From assembly GCF_001280125.1 (NCBI RefSeq), contig NZ_LGEG01000182.1:16124-80123 (forward strand): a DNA stretch of 64,000 nucleotides, given 5' to 3'. The notes beneath the pieces were generated by a model. It had not been told where the DNA came from and did not search any database. It worked only from the letters and a program-made list of their open reading frames with translations. Within the stretch, counting starts at the first letter, position 1. Each line of letters opens with the position of its first letter. This stretch comes from Streptomyces sp. NRRL F-6492. Lineage in GTDB: Bacteria; Actinomycetota; Actinomycetes; Streptomycetales; Streptomycetaceae. Positions 7,359 through 16,192 of this stretch are shown here, piece by piece. Both the position numbers and the translations under genes were made by a program.

Positions 7359-8885
7359 ATGGCGAAGCACGAGCACGTACGGGTGGCGGTGATCGGATCG
7401 GGATTCGGCGGCCTGGGGGCCGCCGTCCGGCTGCGCCGCGAGGGCATCACCGACTTCGTGGTCCTGGAGCGGGCCGACTCCGTGGGCGGCACCTGGCGCG
7501 ACAACAGCTACCCCGGGTGCGCCTGCGACGTCCCCTCCCACCTCTACTCCTTCTCCTTCGCGCCCAACCCGGACTGGCCCCGCACCTTCTCCGGGCAGCG
7601 GCACATCCGCGCGTACCTGGAGCACGTCACCGACACCTTCGGGATCCGGCCCCACCTGCGGCTGAACCACGAGGTGCTGCGGATGGAGTGGGACGCCGAC
7701 GCCTTGAGGTGGGAGATCGAGACCTCTTCCGGCTCCTTCAGCGCCGAGGTCGTCGTCTCCGCCACCGGCCCGCTCTCCGACCCCAGGATTCCCGACGTCC
7801 CGGGGCTCGACGGCTTCCCCGGCAAGGTCTTCCACTCGGCCCGCTGGGACCACGACTACGACCTCACCGGCAAGCGCGTCGCCATGATCGGCACCGGCGC
7901 CTCCGCCATCCAGATCGTGCCCGCGATCCAGCCGCAGGTCCGCAGGCTCACGCTCTTCCAGCGCACGCCCCCGTGGGTCATGCCCCGCATGGACCGGAAC
8001 ATCACCGGCGCCGAGCGCCGGCTGCACCGCGCCCTGCCCGCCACCGCCACCCTGCGCCGCGGCCTGCTCTGGGGCATCCGCGAACTCCAGGTCGGCGCCT
8101 TCACCAAGCACCCCGGCGAGCTGGGCCTCGTCGAGAAGCTCGCCAAGGCCAACATCGCCAGGGCCGTCAAGGACCCGGCGCTGCGGGCCAAGCTGACCCC
8201 CTCGTACCGCATCGGCTGCAAGCGGATCCTGCTGTCGAACGCGTACTACCCGGCGGTCGCGCGGCCCAACGTCGACGTCGTCGCCTCCGGCCTGCGCGAG
8301 GTCCGCGGCTCGACCCTGGTCGGTGCCGACGGCACCGAGACCGAGGTCGACGCGATCGTCTTCGGCACCGGCTTCCGCGTCACCGACATGCCGATCGCCG
8401 ACCGCGTCTTCGGGGCCGACGGGCTCTCGCTCGCCGACGCCTGGAAGGACGGCATGGAGTCGCTGCGCGGCGCCACCGCCGCCGGCTTCCCCAACTGGAT
8501 GACGATCATCGGCCCCAACACCGGCCTCGGGAACTCCTCGATGATCCTGATGATCGAGTCCCAGCTGAACTACATGGCCGACTACCTGCGCCAGCTCAAC
8601 GTCCTCGGCGGCCGCGCCGCCCTCGCCGTCCGGCCCTCCGCCGTGCACGCCTGGAACCGCAAGGTGCAGGCCCGGATGGAGCGGACCGTCTGGAAGGCCG
8701 GCGGCTGCGACAGCTGGTACCTCGACGCCAACGGGCGCAACACCACCCTCTGGCCGGGCACCACCCGCGAGTTCCGGCGCGAGACCCGGCAGGTCGACCT
8801 CTCCGAGTACGAGGTGATCCGCGCGCCCAGGACCGCTCCCGCCGTCACGTCCCGCTCCTCCCGCACGAAGGAGACCACCCAGTGA
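7359..8885 (+). CDS. Flavin-containing / Baeyer-Villiger-type monooxygenase
   Basis: 508-residue NAD(P)H- and FAD-dependent monooxygenase. The FAD Rossmann motif GSGFGG is near residue 12, the Baeyer-Villiger-type fingerprint F-x-G-x-x-x-H-x-x-x-W-D appears as FPGKVFHSARWD around 150-161, and a second nucleotide-binding motif GTGASA follows. The start is ATG 7359 with GGGAGG upstream; an ATG at 7323 in frame lacks a binding site. First gene of a three-gene operon with an alpha/beta hydrolase and an SDR, an arrangement suited to ketone to ester to acid/alcohol conversion. Substrate unknown. Confidence 0.9.
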   Translation: MAKHEHVRVAVIGSGFGGLGAAVRLRREGITDFVVLERADSVGGTWRDNSYPGCACDVPSHLYSFSFAPNPDWPRTFSGQRHIRAYLEHVTDTFGIRPHLRLNHEVLRMEWDADALRWEIETSSGSFSAEVVVSATGPLSDPRIPDVPGLDGFPGKVFHSARWDHDYDLTGKRVAMIGTGASAIQIVPAIQPQVRRLTLFQRTPPWVMPRMDRNITGAERRLHRALPATATLRRGLLWGIRELQVGAFTKHPGELGLVEKLAKANIARAVKDPALRAKLTPSYRIGCKRILLSNAYYPAVARPNVDVVASGLREVRGSTLVGADGTETEVDAIVFGTGFRVTDMPIADRVFGADGLSLADAWKDGMESLRGATAAGFPNWMTIIGPNTGLGNSSMILMIESQLNYMADYLRQLNVLGGRAALAVRPSAVHAWNRKVQARMERTVWKAGGCDSWYLDANGRNTTLWPGTTREFRRETRQVDLSEYEVIRAPRTAPAVTSRSSRTKETTQ

Positions 8886-9808
8886 GCCGGCACCTGACCC
8901 CGCTCCCCGCGGCCCGTGAACTCACCGTCACCTCCGCCGACGGTTCCCGCGTCCACGTCGAGGTGTACGGCCCCGAGGGCGCCCCCGCCGTCGTCCTGGC
9001 CCACGGCTGGACCTGCTCGATCGCCTTCTGGGCCGAGCAGATCCGGGCGCTCGCCGCCGACCACCGGGTCATCGCCTACGACCAGCGCGGCCACGGCCGT
9101 TCGCCCGACCCCGGGCCCGGCGGCTACTCGACGACGGCGCTCGCCGACGACCTGGAGGCGGTGCTCTCCGCCACCCTCGCCACCGGCGAGCGGGCCGTGC
9201 TCGCCGGCCACTCCATGGGCGGCATGACGATCATGGCCGCCGCCGAGCGCCACGGGCTGCGCGACCACGCCGCCGCCGTCCTGCTCTGCTCCACCGGCCC
9301 CTCCCGGCTGACCGCCGAGGCCACCGTCGTGCCGCTGCGGCCCGGCGGCCTGCGCACCCGGCTCACCGCGGCCGTCCTCGGCTCCAGGGCGCCGCTCGGA
9401 CCGGTCAACGCCGTCTCGAAGAAGGTCCTCAAGTACGCGACCATGGGACCCGGTTCGGCCCCCGACCGGGTCGACGCCTGCGCCCGGATCGTGCACGCCT
9501 GCCCGCGCGGCCCGCGCCACGGCTGGTCGCAGGTCCTGGCCGGACTCGACCTCGAACACGGCGTGCGGGCGCTGCGGCTGCCGGTCGCCGTGCTCGTCGG
9601 CACCGCCGACCGGCTCACCCCGGCCGCCCACTCCCGCGCCCTCGCGGAGGCGCTGCCGCACTGCGCGGGCTTCGTCGAGCTGCCCGGCATGGGCCACATG
9701 ACCCCGGTGGAGGCCCCGGAGGCCGTCACCGCGCAGATCCGCGAACTGACCCTCACGTACCTGGGCGTGAAGGACACCGCCACCGTGAACGCCAAGGAGG
9801 ACGCATGA
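8882..9808 (+). CDS. Alpha/beta hydrolase
   Basis: 308-residue alpha/beta hydrolase. The oxyanion region LAHGWTCS, the nucleophile elbow GHSMGG (around residues 107-112) and the C-terminal catalytic His in GMGHMTPVE are all visible. GTG at 8882 overlaps the monooxygenase stop by four bases and its own stop overlaps the next ATG (ATGA, 9805-9808), so the three genes are translationally coupled. Co-transcription with a Baeyer-Villiger-type enzyme suggests ester or lactone hydrolysis; this is inference. Confidence 0.88.
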   Translation: MSRHLTPLPAARELTVTSADGSRVHVEVYGPEGAPAVVLAHGWTCSIAFWAEQIRALAADHRVIAYDQRGHGRSPDPGPGGYSTTALADDLEAVLSATLATGERAVLAGHSMGGMTIMAAAERHGLRDHAAAVLLCSTGPSRLTAEATVVPLRPGGLRTRLTAAVLGSRAPLGPVNAVSKKVLKYATMGPGSAPDRVDACARIVHACPRGPRHGWSQVLAGLDLEHGVRALRLPVAVLVGTADRLTPAAHSRALAEALPHCAGFVELPGMGHMTPVEAPEAVTAQIRELTLTYLGVKDTATVNAKEDA

Positions 9809-10686
9809 GCAGGGTCAGTCTCGAAGGACAGGTCGCGGTCGTCACCGGAGGGGCCCGCGGCGTCGGCGAACTCCTCGCCCGCAAGCTCTCCGCGCGCGGC
9901 GCGAAGATCGCGCTCGTCGGCCTGGAGCCGGAGCAGCTCAAGGAGGTCGCGGGCCGGCTCCACACGGAGGCCGACTGGTGGCACGCCGACGTCACCGACC
10001 ACGAGGCGATGTCCCGGGTCGCGGCCGAGGTGAAGGAGCGGTTCGGGAAGGTCGACATCGTCGTCGCCAACGCCGGTGTCGCGTCCGGCGGTCCGTTCGT
10101 CGGCTCCGACCCGGTCGCCTGGCGGCGGGTCATCGAGGTCAACCTGATCGGCGGCGCCGTGACCGGCCGGGCGTTCCTGCCCGTCCTCATGGAGTCCCGC
10201 GGCTACTTCCTCCAGATCGCCTCGCTCGCCGCGATCACCCCGGCCCCGATGATGACGGCGTACTGCGCCTCCAAGTCGGGCGTCGAGGCCTTCGCGCACA
10301 GCCTGCGCGCCGAGGTCGCGTACAAGGGCGTGAAGGTCGGCGTCGGCTACCTCTCCTGGACCGACACGGACATGGTGCGGGGCGCCGACGAGGACGACGT
10401 CATGCGGGAGCTGCGCCAGCGGCTGCCGTGGCCGTCGAACCGCACGTACCCCCTCGGCCCGGCCGTCGACCGGATCGTCGAGGGCATCGAGCGGCGCTCG
10501 CCGCACGTCTACGCCCAGTGGTGGCTGCGCGGGATGCAGTCGATCCGCGGCTACCTGCCCGGCGTGATCGCGACCGTGGGGCAGCGCGAGATGAGGCGCT
10601 TCGGGCCGCGCCTCGACACGGTCTCCAAGGGTCTCGTGGGGGCGGGCGGCGCGGCCGACGAGCAGGAGCGCACGGAGCGGGTCTGA
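9805..10686 (+). CDS. Short-chain dehydrogenase/reductase
   Basis: 293-residue classical SDR with the cofactor motif TGGARGVG (about 12-19), the NAG segment VVANAGVASGG (about 88-98), catalytic Ser in QIASLAA and Tyr-Lys in YCASK (about 153-157). A longer than usual C-terminal part (about 90 residues after the PG region) includes a helix ending IRGYLPGVIATVGQRE. Last gene of the coupled monooxygenase-hydrolase-SDR operon. Likely oxidises or reduces the alcohol/ketone partner of the pathway. Confidence 0.9.
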   Translation: MSRVSLEGQVAVVTGGARGVGELLARKLSARGAKIALVGLEPEQLKEVAGRLHTEADWWHADVTDHEAMSRVAAEVKERFGKVDIVVANAGVASGGPFVGSDPVAWRRVIEVNLIGGAVTGRAFLPVLMESRGYFLQIASLAAITPAPMMTAYCASKSGVEAFAHSLRAEVAYKGVKVGVGYLSWTDTDMVRGADEDDVMRELRQRLPWPSNRTYPLGPAVDRIVEGIERRSPHVYAQWWLRGMQSIRGYLPGVIATVGQREMRRFGPRLDTVSKGLVGAGGAADEQERTERV

Positions 10687-10777
10687 CCCCCCGGCCCCGC
10701 GTCCGACCTCCGGTTCTCACCGTCCGTAACTGATCGAAATGCGCGGAATGTTCACTCGTGCGAGGCTGATCGAGGTC

Positions 10778-10794
10778 GGGGACACCACGTCCCC
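10778..10794. promoter_or_regulatory. Small inverted repeat upstream of the CsbD-like gene
   Basis: GGGGAC-ACCAC-GTCCCC lies 38 bases before the CsbD-like start, in the 145-bp spacer after the SDR. It could be an operator or part of the leader; no sigma-B-type promoter was recognised with confidence. Confidence 0.25.
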
Positions 10795-10831
10795 CACCTC
10801 CCCCCCACATCTCTCACAGGAGTGAACTTCC

Positions 10832-11017
10832 ATGGGCGTGCAGGACCAGTTCAAGGACAAGGCCGAACAGCTCAAGCACCAGGCCAAGGAGGCCATGGGC
10901 AAGGCGAAGGACGAGGCGTCCGAGCGCGCCTCCCAGGGCCGTGAGCGCCCCCAGGACGCGCAGGACCGCGCCCAGCAGGAGGTCCAGGACCGCCGCAACC
11001 AGGGCCGCCAGGCCTGA
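10832..11017 (+). CDS. CsbD-like small stress protein
   Basis: 61-residue, highly charged protein with no hydrophobic segment, rich in Lys, Glu, Gln and Arg (FKDKAEQLKHQAKEAMGKAK near the N-terminus). The pattern matches CsbD-like general-stress proteins of actinobacteria. The start ATG at 10832 has a strong AGGAG 9-10 bases upstream, and a perfect terminator follows at 11039-11066, so it is a single-gene unit. Function is not established for the family. Confidence 0.75.
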   Translation: MGVQDQFKDKAEQLKHQAKEAMGKAKDEASERASQGRERPQDAQDRAQQEVQDRRNQGRQA

Positions 11018-11038
11018 CGTTCCGCCGGTTCACGCCGG

Positions 11039-11066
11039 AGGCGCACCCGCGACACCGGGTGCGCCT
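11039..11066 (+). terminator. Terminator after the CsbD-like gene
   Basis: Perfect 11-bp stem AGGCGCACCCG / CGGGTGCGCCT (11039-11049, 11056-11066) with a six-base loop, 22 bases after the stop. Confidence 0.8.
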
Positions 11067-11134
11067 TCGCGCGTTTTCGGCCACCGCCCGCAACTCCCGT
11101 GCGTCCGCCGCCGGATCTTCGTACGGTGGCGCCC

Positions 11135-11689
11135 ATGGCCGTACTCGAACGACTGCGCTCCGACCACGCCCCCGCCCTGCTCGTGTTCGAGCGGGAGAAC
11201 CGGGCCTACTTCGCCGCGTCCGTGCCCGACCGGGGCGACGCGTACTTCAGCGGGTTCGCGGAGCGGCACCGGGCGCTGCTCGACGAGCAGGAGACCGGGA
11301 CGATCCACTTCCACGTGCTCGTGGGGGAGGGCGGGGAGGTCCTCGGGCGGTTCAACCTGGTCGACGTCGCCGACGGGGCCGCCGAGCTGGGCTACCGGGT
11401 CGCCGAGCGCGCCGCCGGGCGCGGGGTGGCGACGGCCGGGGTGCGGGAGGTGTGCCGGCTGGCCCGCGAGGAGTACGGGCTGAGCCGGCTGACCGCCGCC
11501 ACGACCCTCGACAACACGGGATCGAGGGCCGTCCTCGGACGGATCGGGTTCGGCGCGGTCGGGAGCGTGGTCCTGGACGGCCGGCCGGGCACCTCGTACG
11601 AACTCGACCTGGTGTACGGGGTGACGGAGGCGGACTCCAGGACGCGCCCGGCGGAGGATCCCGGGCCGGTGCGTGGCTCCGGGGGATGA
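11135..11689 (+). CDS. GNAT family N-acetyltransferase (RimJ-like)
   Basis: 184-residue GNAT protein with the beta-strand segment VLGRFNLVDVADGAAELGYR, the acetyl-CoA loop RAAGRGVATAGV (about 94-105) and the motif TLDNTGSRAVLGRIGFG typical of RimJ-like enzymes. The start is ATG 11135; upstream in-frame codons lack a binding site. Acceptor unknown. It is probably single-gene, followed by an uncertain short frame. Confidence 0.85.
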   Translation: MAVLERLRSDHAPALLVFERENRAYFAASVPDRGDAYFSGFAERHRALLDEQETGTIHFHVLVGEGGEVLGRFNLVDVADGAAELGYRVAERAAGRGVATAGVREVCRLAREEYGLSRLTAATTLDNTGSRAVLGRIGFGAVGSVVLDGRPGTSYELDLVYGVTEADSRTRPAEDPGPVRGSGG

Positions 11690-11915
11690 GAGGGGCGCCG
11701 CGAGCGCCGACAGGGCGGCCGACAGGCCGGAGGCCGAAGAACGGCAGCAGGCCCGGGGGACGGACTCCACCGCCGAGTACGTGCCGACCGCGGACGAGGG
11801 GTCCCTCCTCGTCACCGCCATGCCCGAGAACGTCTTCCGAGAGGGGCTGACCCGGACGGTCGCGCGACCGCCGGCCGTCCAGTTCCCGCTGTCGTCCGAG
11901 GGGCCGGGGCCTTGA
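11673..11915 (+). CDS. Doubtful 80-residue open frame
   Basis: A short frame overlapping the end of the acetyltransferase and running into the terminator hairpin at 11896-11930. The second half (residues 34-66, including YVPTADEGSLLVTAMPENVF) looks protein-like, the first half is Ala/Arg/Glu-rich low complexity, and there is no clear binding site. No family recognised; may be the decayed tail of a gene. Nothing else is seen in 11690-11895. Confidence 0.25.
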   Translation: MAPGDERGAASADRAADRPEAEERQQARGTDSTAEYVPTADEGSLLVTAMPENVFREGLTRTVARPPAVQFPLSSEGPGP

Positions 11916-11930
11916 GCCCCGGCCCCTCGG
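11896..11930. terminator. Bidirectional terminator before the tricorn 3' end
   Basis: Perfect 15-bp stem (11896-11910 with 11916-11930), loop CTTGA. It sits eight bases from the 3' end of the reverse-strand tricorn gene and can serve both strands. Confidence 0.8.
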
Positions 11931-11937
11931 ATCCGGC

Positions 11938-14900
11938 CTATCCCTCCGGCCTCGGCGGCAGCTTCGGGCGGGAGCGGTCCGGCAGTTCCTCGTACGCCGG
12001 GGGGCTCGCCGCCGGGGTCTTCTCCAGGAGCGCGAGGGCGACGTGGACGGCGTCGTCCAGCTGGGCGTGGCGGCCCTCCGCCCAGTCCAGGGGGGTGCGC
12101 AGGACCGCGAGGTCGGGCTCGACGCCGTGGTTCTCCAGGGACCAGCCGTACTCGGGGAACCAGGCCGCGTTCATCGGCACCGTGATCTGGGTGCCGTCCC
12201 CGAGCCGGTGGCGGCCGGTCATGCCGACCACCCCGCCCCAGGTGCGCTGGCCGACGACCGGACCGAGGCCCAGGAGCTTGAAGGCGGCGGTGATCATGTC
12301 GCCGTCGGAGGAGGTGGCCTCGTCGGCGAGGGCGACGACGGGGCCGCGCGGCGCGTTGGAGGCGTAGCTGACGGGCTGGGCGTTGCGCGTGAGGTCCCAG
12401 CCGAGGATCCGCCGGGTCAGCTTCTCGATGACGAGCTCGCTGATGTTGCCGCCCGCGTTGCCGCGCACGTCCACGATGAGGGCCGGCCGGGAGACCTCCA
12501 TGCGCAGGTCGCGGTTGAACTGCGCCCAGCCCGAGCCGCCCATGTCGGGGATGTGGAGGTAGCCGCAGCGCCCGCCGCTGAGCTCGCGGACCACGGTCCG
12601 GCGCTTGGCGACCCAGTCCTGGTAGCGCAGCGGGCGCTCGTCGACGAGCGGGACGACGGCGACCCGGCGGGCGCGCCCCTCGCCCTCGGCGGGGGTGAAG
12701 GTCAGCTCGACGGTGGTGCCGCCGGTGCCGGAGAGCAGCGGGTACGGCCCGGTGACCGGGTCCACCGGACGCCCGTCGACGTGGGTGAGGACGGCGCCCT
12801 CGCGGATGCCCGTACCGGCCAGCGGGGAGCGGGCCTTGGAGTCGGAGGACTCGCCGGGCAGGATCCGCTTCACCGTCCAGCCGGCCTCGCGGAGCACGAG
12901 GTTGGCGCCGAGCAGGCCCATGGGCCGCTGGTAGTGCGGCGGGCCCTCGTTGCGGCGGGCCGGGGTGACGTACGCGTGCGAGGTGCCCAGCTCGCCCATC
13001 ACCTCGCGCAGCAGGTCGGCGAACTCGTCGGGGGAGGAGACCCGTTCGACCAGCGGCCGGTACTGGTCGAGGACCGCCGTCCAGTCCACCCCGCCCATGC
13101 CGGGCTCCCAGAAGTAGGCGCGGACGATCCGCCCGGCCTCGTCGAAGGCCTGCCGCCACTCGGCGCCCGGGTCGACCTCGTGCAGGATGCGCCGCAGGTC
13201 CAGGTAGACGGTCGAGTCGCCGTCGCCGGCCTCGGTGGCGGGCACCGCCCGCAGCTCGCCCTCGTCCGCGACGACGAGCCGGGTGCCGTCGCCGCTGACC
13301 GCGAACCAGTCCAGGTCGGAGGCGAGTTCGCTCTTGCGGGCCTTGGTGATGGAGAAGTGCTCCAGGGTGGGCCGGCCCGAGGTGTCGGCCGGGTTGGCGA
13401 AGGTCTCGCCGAGCGCGCCCGAGATGGGCCAGCGCAGCCAGACCAGGCCGCCGCCGCTGACCGGGTGCAGCGCGGAGTACTTGGAGGCGGAGACCGGGAA
13501 CGGCGTGACCCGCTCGGCGAGCCCCTCGATCTCCACCGTCACCGTGCCCTCGGCCGGGGCCGTGTCGTCGTCGGCCGGGTCGAGGCCGCCGGCCGCCGGG
13601 CGCCCGTCCGGGAGCAGCGCGAAGGGGGACGGGGTCGCGGAGGAGAGCGGGACGAGGTAGGGGCGGCAGCCCAGCGGGAACGACAGGTCGCCGGTGTGCA
13701 CGTCGTACACCGGGTCGAAGCCGCGCCAGGAGAGGAAGGCGAGGTAGCGCCCGTCCCGGGTGAAGACCGGGTTCTCGTCCTCGAAGCGCCCGTTGGTGAC
13801 GTCCACGACCGTGCGGGCGCCGGGGCCCGAGATGCGGGCCATCTTGATGGAGCGCAGGGAGCGGCCGATGCCGGGGTGGGACCAGGTCAGCCAGTCGCCG
13901 TCGGGGGAGAAGGCGAGGTCGCGGACGGGTCCGTTGACGGACCTGATCAGCTCGGTGACCCGGCCGTTCGGCTTCCCGTCCGGTTCTCCGTCCGGTTCTC
14001 CGCCCGGCTCCCCGTCCGACTCCTCGCTCGCGTCGAGGAGCAGGAGCCGGCCGTCGTGGGAGGCGAGGGCGAGCCGCTCGCCGTCCGGGTCGGCGACCAG
14101 TTCCTCGACCCGCCCGAGGCCCCCCGTGGCGAGCCGGCGCGGCGGCCGGTCGCCGCTGGCGCGCGGCAGGTGGGCCACCTCCACGGCGTCCTCGCCGTCG
14201 GCGTCGGTGACGTACGCGACCTGGCCGCCGCTGCCGAGCATCTCGGGCAGCCGGACCCGGACGCCGGGGGAGTCGATGATCGTGCGGGCCGGGCCGTCGC
14301 GGTGCGTCAGCCAGTACAGGCTGCCCCGGACGGAGACGGCGCTGGCCCGGCCGGTCTCGTCGACGGAGAGGGAGTCGATGTGGTGGGCGGCGGGCACCTG
14401 GTAGCTCCGCCGGCCGACGCGCTGGCCGCCGAGCCGCACTTCGAGCCTGCGGGGGCGGGAGTCGGGGGTGAGGGCGTCCACGGTCCACAGCTCGCCCGCG
14501 CACTGGTAGACGACCCGCCGGCCGTCGCTGGAGGCGTGCCGGGCGTAGAACTCGGCGTGGTCGGTGTGGCGGCGCAGGTCGGTGCCGTCGGGCCGGCAGG
14601 AGTACAGGTTGCCGACGCCCTCGTGGTCGGAGAGGAACGCGATCCGGCCCCCCACGGCCATCGGGCAGTCCAGGTGCCCGCCGATGTCGGGCAGCAGCCG
14701 CTCGCCGTGCAGCCAGAGCCGGCCGGTGGCGCCGCCCCGGTACCGCTTCCAGGCGGCGGGCTCGTGCGGCGGCTTCCCGGTGAGCAGCAGCGTGCACCGC
14801 TCGGTCTCGTTGCCGGGGGCGGTGATCCCGTCCGTGACCGTGATGTCGGAGACCGGACCCCAGGGCAGCCGGCGGCCCGGGGTGCCGTCGGTGGGGACGG

Positions 14901-15288
14901 TGTAGGCCCAGGAGTAGTACGAGAAGGGCTGCCCGTGCGAGGAGACGGCGAGGATCTCGGAGCGGCCGTCCTTGTCGGGGGGCGTCCAGCCGCAGACCCG
15001 GGTGTCGGTGGAGCCCCAGTGGGTGAGCCGCCGGGCGGCCCCGCCGTCGACCGGGACGAGGTGGATCTCGGGGTCCAGGCTGCGCCAGTTCGTGTACGCG
15101 ATGTGGCGCCCGTCCGGCGAGAAGCGCGGGTGCCCGACCCGGGTCCGGTCGACGGTGAGCCGCCAGGCCCGGCCGGGGCGCTCCCCCTCGAAGGCGAGCG
15201 GGGCGACCCAGAGGTCGTCCTCGGCGACGAAGCACAGCAGGTCGTCGTGGAGGTGCGGAAAACGGAGATACGCGACGTCGTCACTCAC
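11938..15288 (-). CDS. Tricorn protease homologue
   Basis: 1116-residue cytoplasmic tricorn-type serine protease, thought to cut peptides released by the proteasome or other proteases. The N-terminal two thirds are TolB-like/beta-propeller repeats (RFSPDGRHIAYTNW, AFSPDGDWLTWSHP and similar); then a tail-specific-protease core with His in ELGTSHAYV, a PDZ segment, and the nucleophile region TSSDGD (Ser994-Asp995). The start is taken as GTG at 15288, which gives the family start SDDVAYLRFPHLHDD; the frame stays open for 30 more codons upstream. An Asp/Glu/Gly/Pro-rich insertion with GEPDGEPDGKPNG repeats lies near residue 430. The gene is divergent from a TetR gene. Confidence 0.93.
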   Translation of the reverse strand: MSDDVAYLRFPHLHDDLLCFVAEDDLWVAPLAFEGERPGRAWRLTVDRTRVGHPRFSPDGRHIAYTNWRSLDPEIHLVPVDGGAARRLTHWGSTDTRVCGWTPPDKDGRSEILAVSSHGQPFSYYSWAYTVPTDGTPGRRLPWGPVSDITVTDGITAPGNETERCTLLLTGKPPHEPAAWKRYRGGATGRLWLHGERLLPDIGGHLDCPMAVGGRIAFLSDHEGVGNLYSCRPDGTDLRRHTDHAEFYARHASSDGRRVVYQCAGELWTVDALTPDSRPRRLEVRLGGQRVGRRSYQVPAAHHIDSLSVDETGRASAVSVRGSLYWLTHRDGPARTIIDSPGVRVRLPEMLGSGGQVAYVTDADGEDAVEVAHLPRASGDRPPRRLATGGLGRVEELVADPDGERLALASHDGRLLLLDASEESDGEPGGEPDGEPDGKPNGRVTELIRSVNGPVRDLAFSPDGDWLTWSHPGIGRSLRSIKMARISGPGARTVVDVTNGRFEDENPVFTRDGRYLAFLSWRGFDPVYDVHTGDLSFPLGCRPYLVPLSSATPSPFALLPDGRPAAGGLDPADDDTAPAEGTVTVEIEGLAERVTPFPVSASKYSALHPVSGGGLVWLRWPISGALGETFANPADTSGRPTLEHFSITKARKSELASDLDWFAVSGDGTRLVVADEGELRAVPATEAGDGDSTVYLDLRRILHEVDPGAEWRQAFDEAGRIVRAYFWEPGMGGVDWTAVLDQYRPLVERVSSPDEFADLLREVMGELGTSHAYVTPARRNEGPPHYQRPMGLLGANLVLREAGWTVKRILPGESSDSKARSPLAGTGIREGAVLTHVDGRPVDPVTGPYPLLSGTGGTTVELTFTPAEGEGRARRVAVVPLVDERPLRYQDWVAKRRTVVRELSGGRCGYLHIPDMGGSGWAQFNRDLRMEVSRPALIVDVRGNAGGNISELVIEKLTRRILGWDLTRNAQPVSYASNAPRGPVVALADEATSSDGDMITAAFKLLGLGPVVGQRTWGGVVGMTGRHRLGDGTQITVPMNAAWFPEYGWSLENHGVEPDLAVLRTPLDWAEGRHAQLDDAVHVALALLEKTPAASPPAYEELPDRSRPKLPPRPEG

Positions 15289-15380
15289 CTCCCCATGCTT
15301 TCGGGGCGGAGGGGGCGTGGCAACTCGTACGTGTATGCGGGCGCGTCCCGGGGGTCCCGCCGGTGTGGGCCAGAACACGT

Positions 15381-15442
15381 ACGAAACGGTTTCGTTTCGC
15401 TGGAGGGCGGGAGTATCTTCTTACTGTACGAAACCGTTTCGT
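15381..15442. promoter_or_regulatory. Twin perfect TetR-type operators
   Basis: ACGAAACGGTTTCGT (15381-15395) and ACGAAACCGTTTCGT (15428-15442) are two 15-bp perfect palindromes differing only in the central base, with centres 47 bp apart. They occupy the spacer between the tricorn and TetR genes, 62 bases before the TetR start, as expected for an autoregulating TetR protein. Confidence 0.7.
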
Positions 15443-15503
15443 TCGCTCCCCGTCGGTCCACCGGAGCGGAAGCGGGAGCGGAAGAAGAAGCAGGAGGCAC
15501 GGC

Positions 15504-16076
15504 ATGGCACGCAGCAGGCTCACTCCCGAGCGGGAGTCCGAGCTGTACGCGGCCGTGCTCGACCTCCTGCGCGAGGTCGGCTACGACGCCCTCACCATGG
15601 ACGCCGTCGCCGCCCGCACCCACTCCAGCAAGGCCACCCTCTACCGCCAGTGGGGGAGCAAGCCCGAGCTGGTCGCCCGGGCGCTGCGCGCCAACAAGCC
15701 GGCCGACCTCTCCGAGATCGACACCGGTTCGCTGCGCGGCGACTTCCGGGCCATGCTCGAACGGACCGACGACTGCCAGATGGAGAAGGACTCCGCGCTG
15801 ATGCGGGGTCTGGCCCATGCCGTCCACGACAACCCCGACCTGCACCGGGCGCTGCGCGAACTGATCGTCGAACCCGAGATGAACAGCTTCGAGGAAGTGC
15901 TGCGCCGGGCGGTCCGCAGGGGCGAGGTCGACGCCGGCAATCCGGCGCTGAAGCTCGTCCCGCACATGCTGATCGGCGCGTTCGTCGCCCGCCCGCTGAT
16001 CGAGGATCAGCCGGTCGACCACGCGTTCCTCAGTGCCTACGTCGACGCCGTCGTGCTCCCCTCACTCGGCGTCTGA
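15504..16076 (+). CDS. TetR family transcriptional regulator
   Basis: 190-residue TetR regulator. The helix-turn-helix (LREVGYDALTMDAVAARTHS, then SKATLYRQWGSK) occupies residues about 24-56, followed by an all-helical ligand domain ending in FLSAYVDAVVLPSLGV. ATG at 15504 has GGAGG upstream. The twin palindromes at 15381-15442 are its likely operators. The MMPL exporter follows 116 bases downstream in the same direction, so the regulator probably controls efflux of the ligand it senses. Confidence 0.92.
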   Translation: MARSRLTPERESELYAAVLDLLREVGYDALTMDAVAARTHSSKATLYRQWGSKPELVARALRANKPADLSEIDTGSLRGDFRAMLERTDDCQMEKDSALMRGLAHAVHDNPDLHRALRELIVEPEMNSFEEVLRRAVRRGEVDAGNPALKLVPHMLIGAFVARPLIEDQPVDHAFLSAYVDAVVLPSLGV

Positions 16077-16192
16077 GCCCCACGGGACCTCCCCGGAGGA
16101 CCCCGCACCACCTCTCCACCTGACGTCGCGCCGCTCACGCCGTCGGGCCGGCTCCCCATGCCCTTGTCCCTCAACACCGGGAGTACGCCCCC

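Noticed and set aside
12043..15801. 1252-codon open frame opposite the tricorn gene
   Set aside because: Antisense shadow of tricorn; no motifs, Val/Gly/Asp/Arg-rich.
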